Source of the DNA: CAIMDX01 sp041652155
Lineage (GTDB): Bacteria; Patescibacteriota; Minisyncoccia; Minisyncoccales; JAQTVQ01
Assembly (NCBI GenBank): GCA_041652155.1
Contig: JBAZHV010000028.1
Location: forward strand, 1-6,774
Direction of reading: 5' to 3'
Length of the DNA stretch: 6,774 bases
Part shown: positions 5,836 to 6,774 of the stretch, in pieces
How positions within the stretch are numbered: position 1 is the stretch's first letter
Layout of the letters: each line of letters starts with the position of its first letter
Translations under genes and position numbers: made by a program
Notes under the pieces: generated by a model
What the model saw: the letters and a program-made list of their open reading frames with translations, nothing else
The model's database searches: none
Told to the model about the DNA's origin: nothing

Positions 5836-5869
5836 AAACGCGCAATCCCTAGGAGATTGCGCGTTTTTT
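5836..5869 (+). terminator. Strong terminator of the division operon
   Basis: A perfect 12-bp GC-rich inverted repeat (5836-5847 with 5855-5866) surrounds a CCTAGGA loop and runs into six T (5864-5869). It lies about 80 bases past the ftsI stop, so it ends the mraZ operon. Read leftward it would form the last helix before the 3' end of the structured RNA. Confidence 0.85.
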
Positions 5870-6148
5870 CGAGCTGGCGCCAAGCGCCCTAGCTCTAAAA
5901 AGAGAAAAGCATTTCTCTATATACTCCATATAGAGAAAGTCGACCGCGATGTCGGCAATACTAGAAAGATGAAAAATCTATCATCGCATGCTTTTCTATC
6001 TATAAAACCCCGCAAAGGTCAATTTTAAAGAGGATAATTTCCTCGATGAATGCTCTTCGTAAAGAAGAGCCAAAAAATATCCTTTGCGGGTGGAGCCCCT
6101 TAAAAAAGATCGGATAAATATCCTTGCCTTTTTAAGAAGCTCCAGAGT

Positions 6149-6178
6149 TTGTTTATGAAAGAGCTATAATAATATAAT
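6149..6178 (+). promoter_or_regulatory. Possible rightward promoter, weak
   Basis: TTGTTT (6149-6154) is followed after 18 bases by a perfect TATAAT (6173-6178); a second TATAAT lies at 6165-6170. No credible rightward gene follows, so this may be chance in very A/T-rich sequence, or it may yield an antisense transcript into the gene at 6286-6615. Confidence 0.25.
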
Positions 6179-6199
6179 ACTATTCGAATAATATGTCAA
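6171..6199 (-). promoter_or_regulatory. Promoter of the candidate structured RNA
   Basis: On the minus strand a perfect TTGACA (6199-6194) is followed after 17 bases by TATATT (6176-6171, five of six consensus bases). The spacer contains the 10-base palindrome TATTCGAATA (6181-6190), a possible operator. Transcription would begin near 6164, just before helix 1. Confidence 0.65.
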
Positions 6200-6278
6200 C
6201 AGCAAAAGGTAATGTATACACACATATGGCGGTTTCCGTTTTTGGGAGGAGGAGAGCAAGGATGATCGCCTATAAAAC

Positions 6279-6301
6279 AAAAAGGCTATTGAAGCCTTTT
6301 T
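6279..6301 (-). terminator. Hairpin terminator of the 109-residue membrane protein gene
   Basis: A 9-bp perfect inverted repeat (6279-6287 with 6293-6301) surrounds a 5-base loop and reads leftward into TTTTTGTTTT. It overlaps the stop codon (6286-6288), so the last codons lie inside the hairpin. Confidence 0.75.
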
Positions 6302-6615
6302 CGCCAACCTTCCGGGATGCTGATTTTGAAACCGGCATGCAGAAGGATATATACGATAACGATAGCCCCAGCCAAAGAATAGGTTGCGACGGGCGTAATG
6401 TTTGCCAACATTTCGATCGTTAATCCGTTCACAGCCATGAATAGGACTAGCGTATAGAGGGCTGTGAGCTGCAAGACGTCGCCTTTCCGTTTCCGGCTGA
6501 TAGCCACCTCTCTAAGAAGAGGGCTGGCCCAGATAACGGCCAGTATCGCTACGTGAAGAGAAACAAATACACTGGCAAGAAACTGAACAGTTTCTTGAGG
6601 AATAATGTTCGTCAT
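6286..6615 (-). CDS. Small membrane protein with three hydrophobic segments, function unknown
   Basis: This 109-residue protein has hydrophobic segments at about residues 9-32, 47-68 and 74-96. A strongly basic loop (SRKRKGD, 40-46) lies between the first two and a basic end (GWRKRLQ) closes the chain. By the positive-inside rule that loop is cytoplasmic, which puts the N-terminus outside and the C-terminus outside or near the membrane surface. There is no cleavable signal peptide and no cysteine or motif I recognise, so no family can be given. It is flanked by its own candidate promoter (6668-6696) and a terminator overlapping its stop codon. The start at 6615 lacks a Shine-Dalgarno sequence. 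The opposite-strand frame across 6193-6423 reads as a charged, non-family protein and is probably a shadow. Confidence 0.7.
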   Translation of the reverse strand: MTNIIPQETVQFLASVFVSLHVAILAVIWASPLLREVAISRKRKGDVLQLTALYTLVLFMAVNGLTIEMLANITPVATYSLAGAIVIVYILLHAGFKISIPEGWRKRLQ

Positions 6616-6667
6616 TTTATTCGTATGTTAAACAGCTTAGACATATGAGTCTCAGGACCTTTATAAA

Positions 6668-6696
6668 TAGATACAACACAGCAGCTATTTTGTCAA
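6668..6696 (-). promoter_or_regulatory. Possible promoter of the 109-residue membrane protein gene
   Basis: On the minus strand a perfect TTGACA (6696-6691) is followed after 17 bases by TATCTA (6673-6668, three of six consensus bases). The transcript would start near 6661, leaving about 45 nt before the ATG at 6615. Confidence 0.4.
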
Positions 6697-6705
6697 AAAT
6701 TAGAG

Positions 6706-6774
6706 CTAAATTGATGATTCGTTTTCAATTCTTTTTTCCAATATTTTATTTAAGGATTCGATCGGGGGGAAATC
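6706..6774 (-). CDS. Possible C-terminal end of a leftward gene cut by the window edge
   Basis: Reading leftward from the right edge, one frame stays open for 22 codons (DFPPIESLNKILEKRIENES, then SI) to a TAG at 6708-6706. The composition looks like a charged helical C-terminus. The stop lies 90 bases before the next leftward gene. A rightward frame over the same bases is also open, and the fragment is too short to decide, so this is tentative. Confidence 0.35.
   Translation of the reverse strand, partial: DFPPIESLNKILEKRIENESSI

Larger units (their letters stand above)
5790..6165 (-). ncRNA. Candidate structured non-coding RNA, family unknown
   Basis: No convincing protein is encoded in this gap, but nearly the whole stretch folds. 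Read leftward from a predicted start near 6164: helix 1 pairs 6129-6144 with 6091-6106, a continuous 16 bp if two adjacent G-U pairs are counted, with a small GGAT/ATCC tip. Helix 2 pairs 6081-6090 with 6009-6018 (10 bp) and encloses hairpins 6064-6070/6052-6058 (7 bp) and 6040-6044/6030-6034 (5 bp). Helix 3 pairs 5989-5997 with 5903-5911 and encloses the perfect 11-bp hairpin 5928-5938/5912-5922 plus weaker stems. Helix 4 pairs 5891-5895 with 5871-5875 and 5884-5888 with 5876-5880. The hairpins at 5855-5866/5836-5847 and 5812-5820/5793-5801 follow, the latter ending in a T run. The two mismatched pairs in helix 1 on the plus strand become G-U pairs on the minus strand, which favours leftward transcription. 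I see none of the signatures of RNase P RNA, tmRNA, SRP RNA or a riboswitch that I know. Structure is directly visible; expression and function are inference. Confidence 0.6.

Noticed and set aside
5819..6028. Rightward 69-residue frame across the structured region
   Set aside because: It starts inside a terminator hairpin, its sequence is set by inverted repeats, and it has no domain, promoter or ribosome binding site.
5870..6144. CRISPR array, IS element or transposon ends
   Set aside because: The inverted repeats differ from one another and are nested. There are no regularly spaced direct repeats, no transposase and no flanking target duplication.
5870..6165. RNase P RNA, tmRNA or SRP RNA
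   Set aside because: Size would fit RNase P or tmRNA, but the conserved cores are absent. GAGGAAATTATCCTC on the minus strand superficially resembles the RNase P GAGGAAAGTCC element but is a self-complementary hairpin in the middle of the RNA.
6193..6423. Rightward 76-residue frame
   Set aside because: It overlaps the C-terminal half of the leftward membrane protein gene in antisense and runs through that gene's terminator. Its composition is that of a shadow frame, although TATAAT boxes lie just upstream.

Overview
The window reads as chromosomal DNA from a bacterium with compact, A/T-leaning intergenic regions, most likely a member of the Candidate Phyla Radiation (Patescibacteria, Parcubacteria-like). 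This placement is inference. It rests on a minimal mraZ-rsmH-ftsL-ftsI block that ends directly after ftsI, divergent but intact versions of these proteins, several small membrane proteins that cannot be named, and almost no Shine-Dalgarno sequences. The four division genes use TGA and TAA as stops, so nothing suggests a recoded UGA.

Left part (1-1590): two leftward genes, each with its own promoter and terminator. The first encodes a membrane-anchored thioredoxin-fold protein with a DsbA-type CPHC active site. The second encodes an 81-residue, extremely acidic protein. It is preceded by a near-consensus promoter (TTGACA-N16-TATAAT) and a leader of about 130 nt that can form three hairpins. 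A rightward gene for a small three-segment membrane protein (1590-1898) follows and ends at a hairpin terminator at 1994-2022.

Centre (1899-5869): 1899-1993 shows nothing recognisable. Between 1994 and 2321 lie two hairpins, a sigma70-type promoter and several GTG/GTGG elements, mostly spaced about one helical turn apart. These look like MraZ operator sites, and two of them are also exact DnaA boxes. Downstream is one rightward operon: mraZ (repressor of the division cluster), rsmH (16S rRNA C1402 methyltransferase), an FtsL-like divisome protein and ftsI (class B penicillin-binding protein, septal transpeptidase). It ends at a strong terminator (5836-5869). The genes normally downstream (mur, mraY, ftsW, ftsQ/A/Z) are not here.

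Right part (5790-6774): the 527-base gap 5759-6285 has no convincing gene. It is packed with nested and consecutive perfect inverted repeats, preceded on the minus strand by TTGACA-N17-TATATT and followed by a hairpin with a T run. I read it as a leftward structured non-coding RNA of about 375 nt that I cannot assign to a known family; it is the most interesting object in the window. Beyond it are a leftward 109-residue membrane protein with its own promoter and terminator and, at the edge, the possible C-terminus of another leftward gene.
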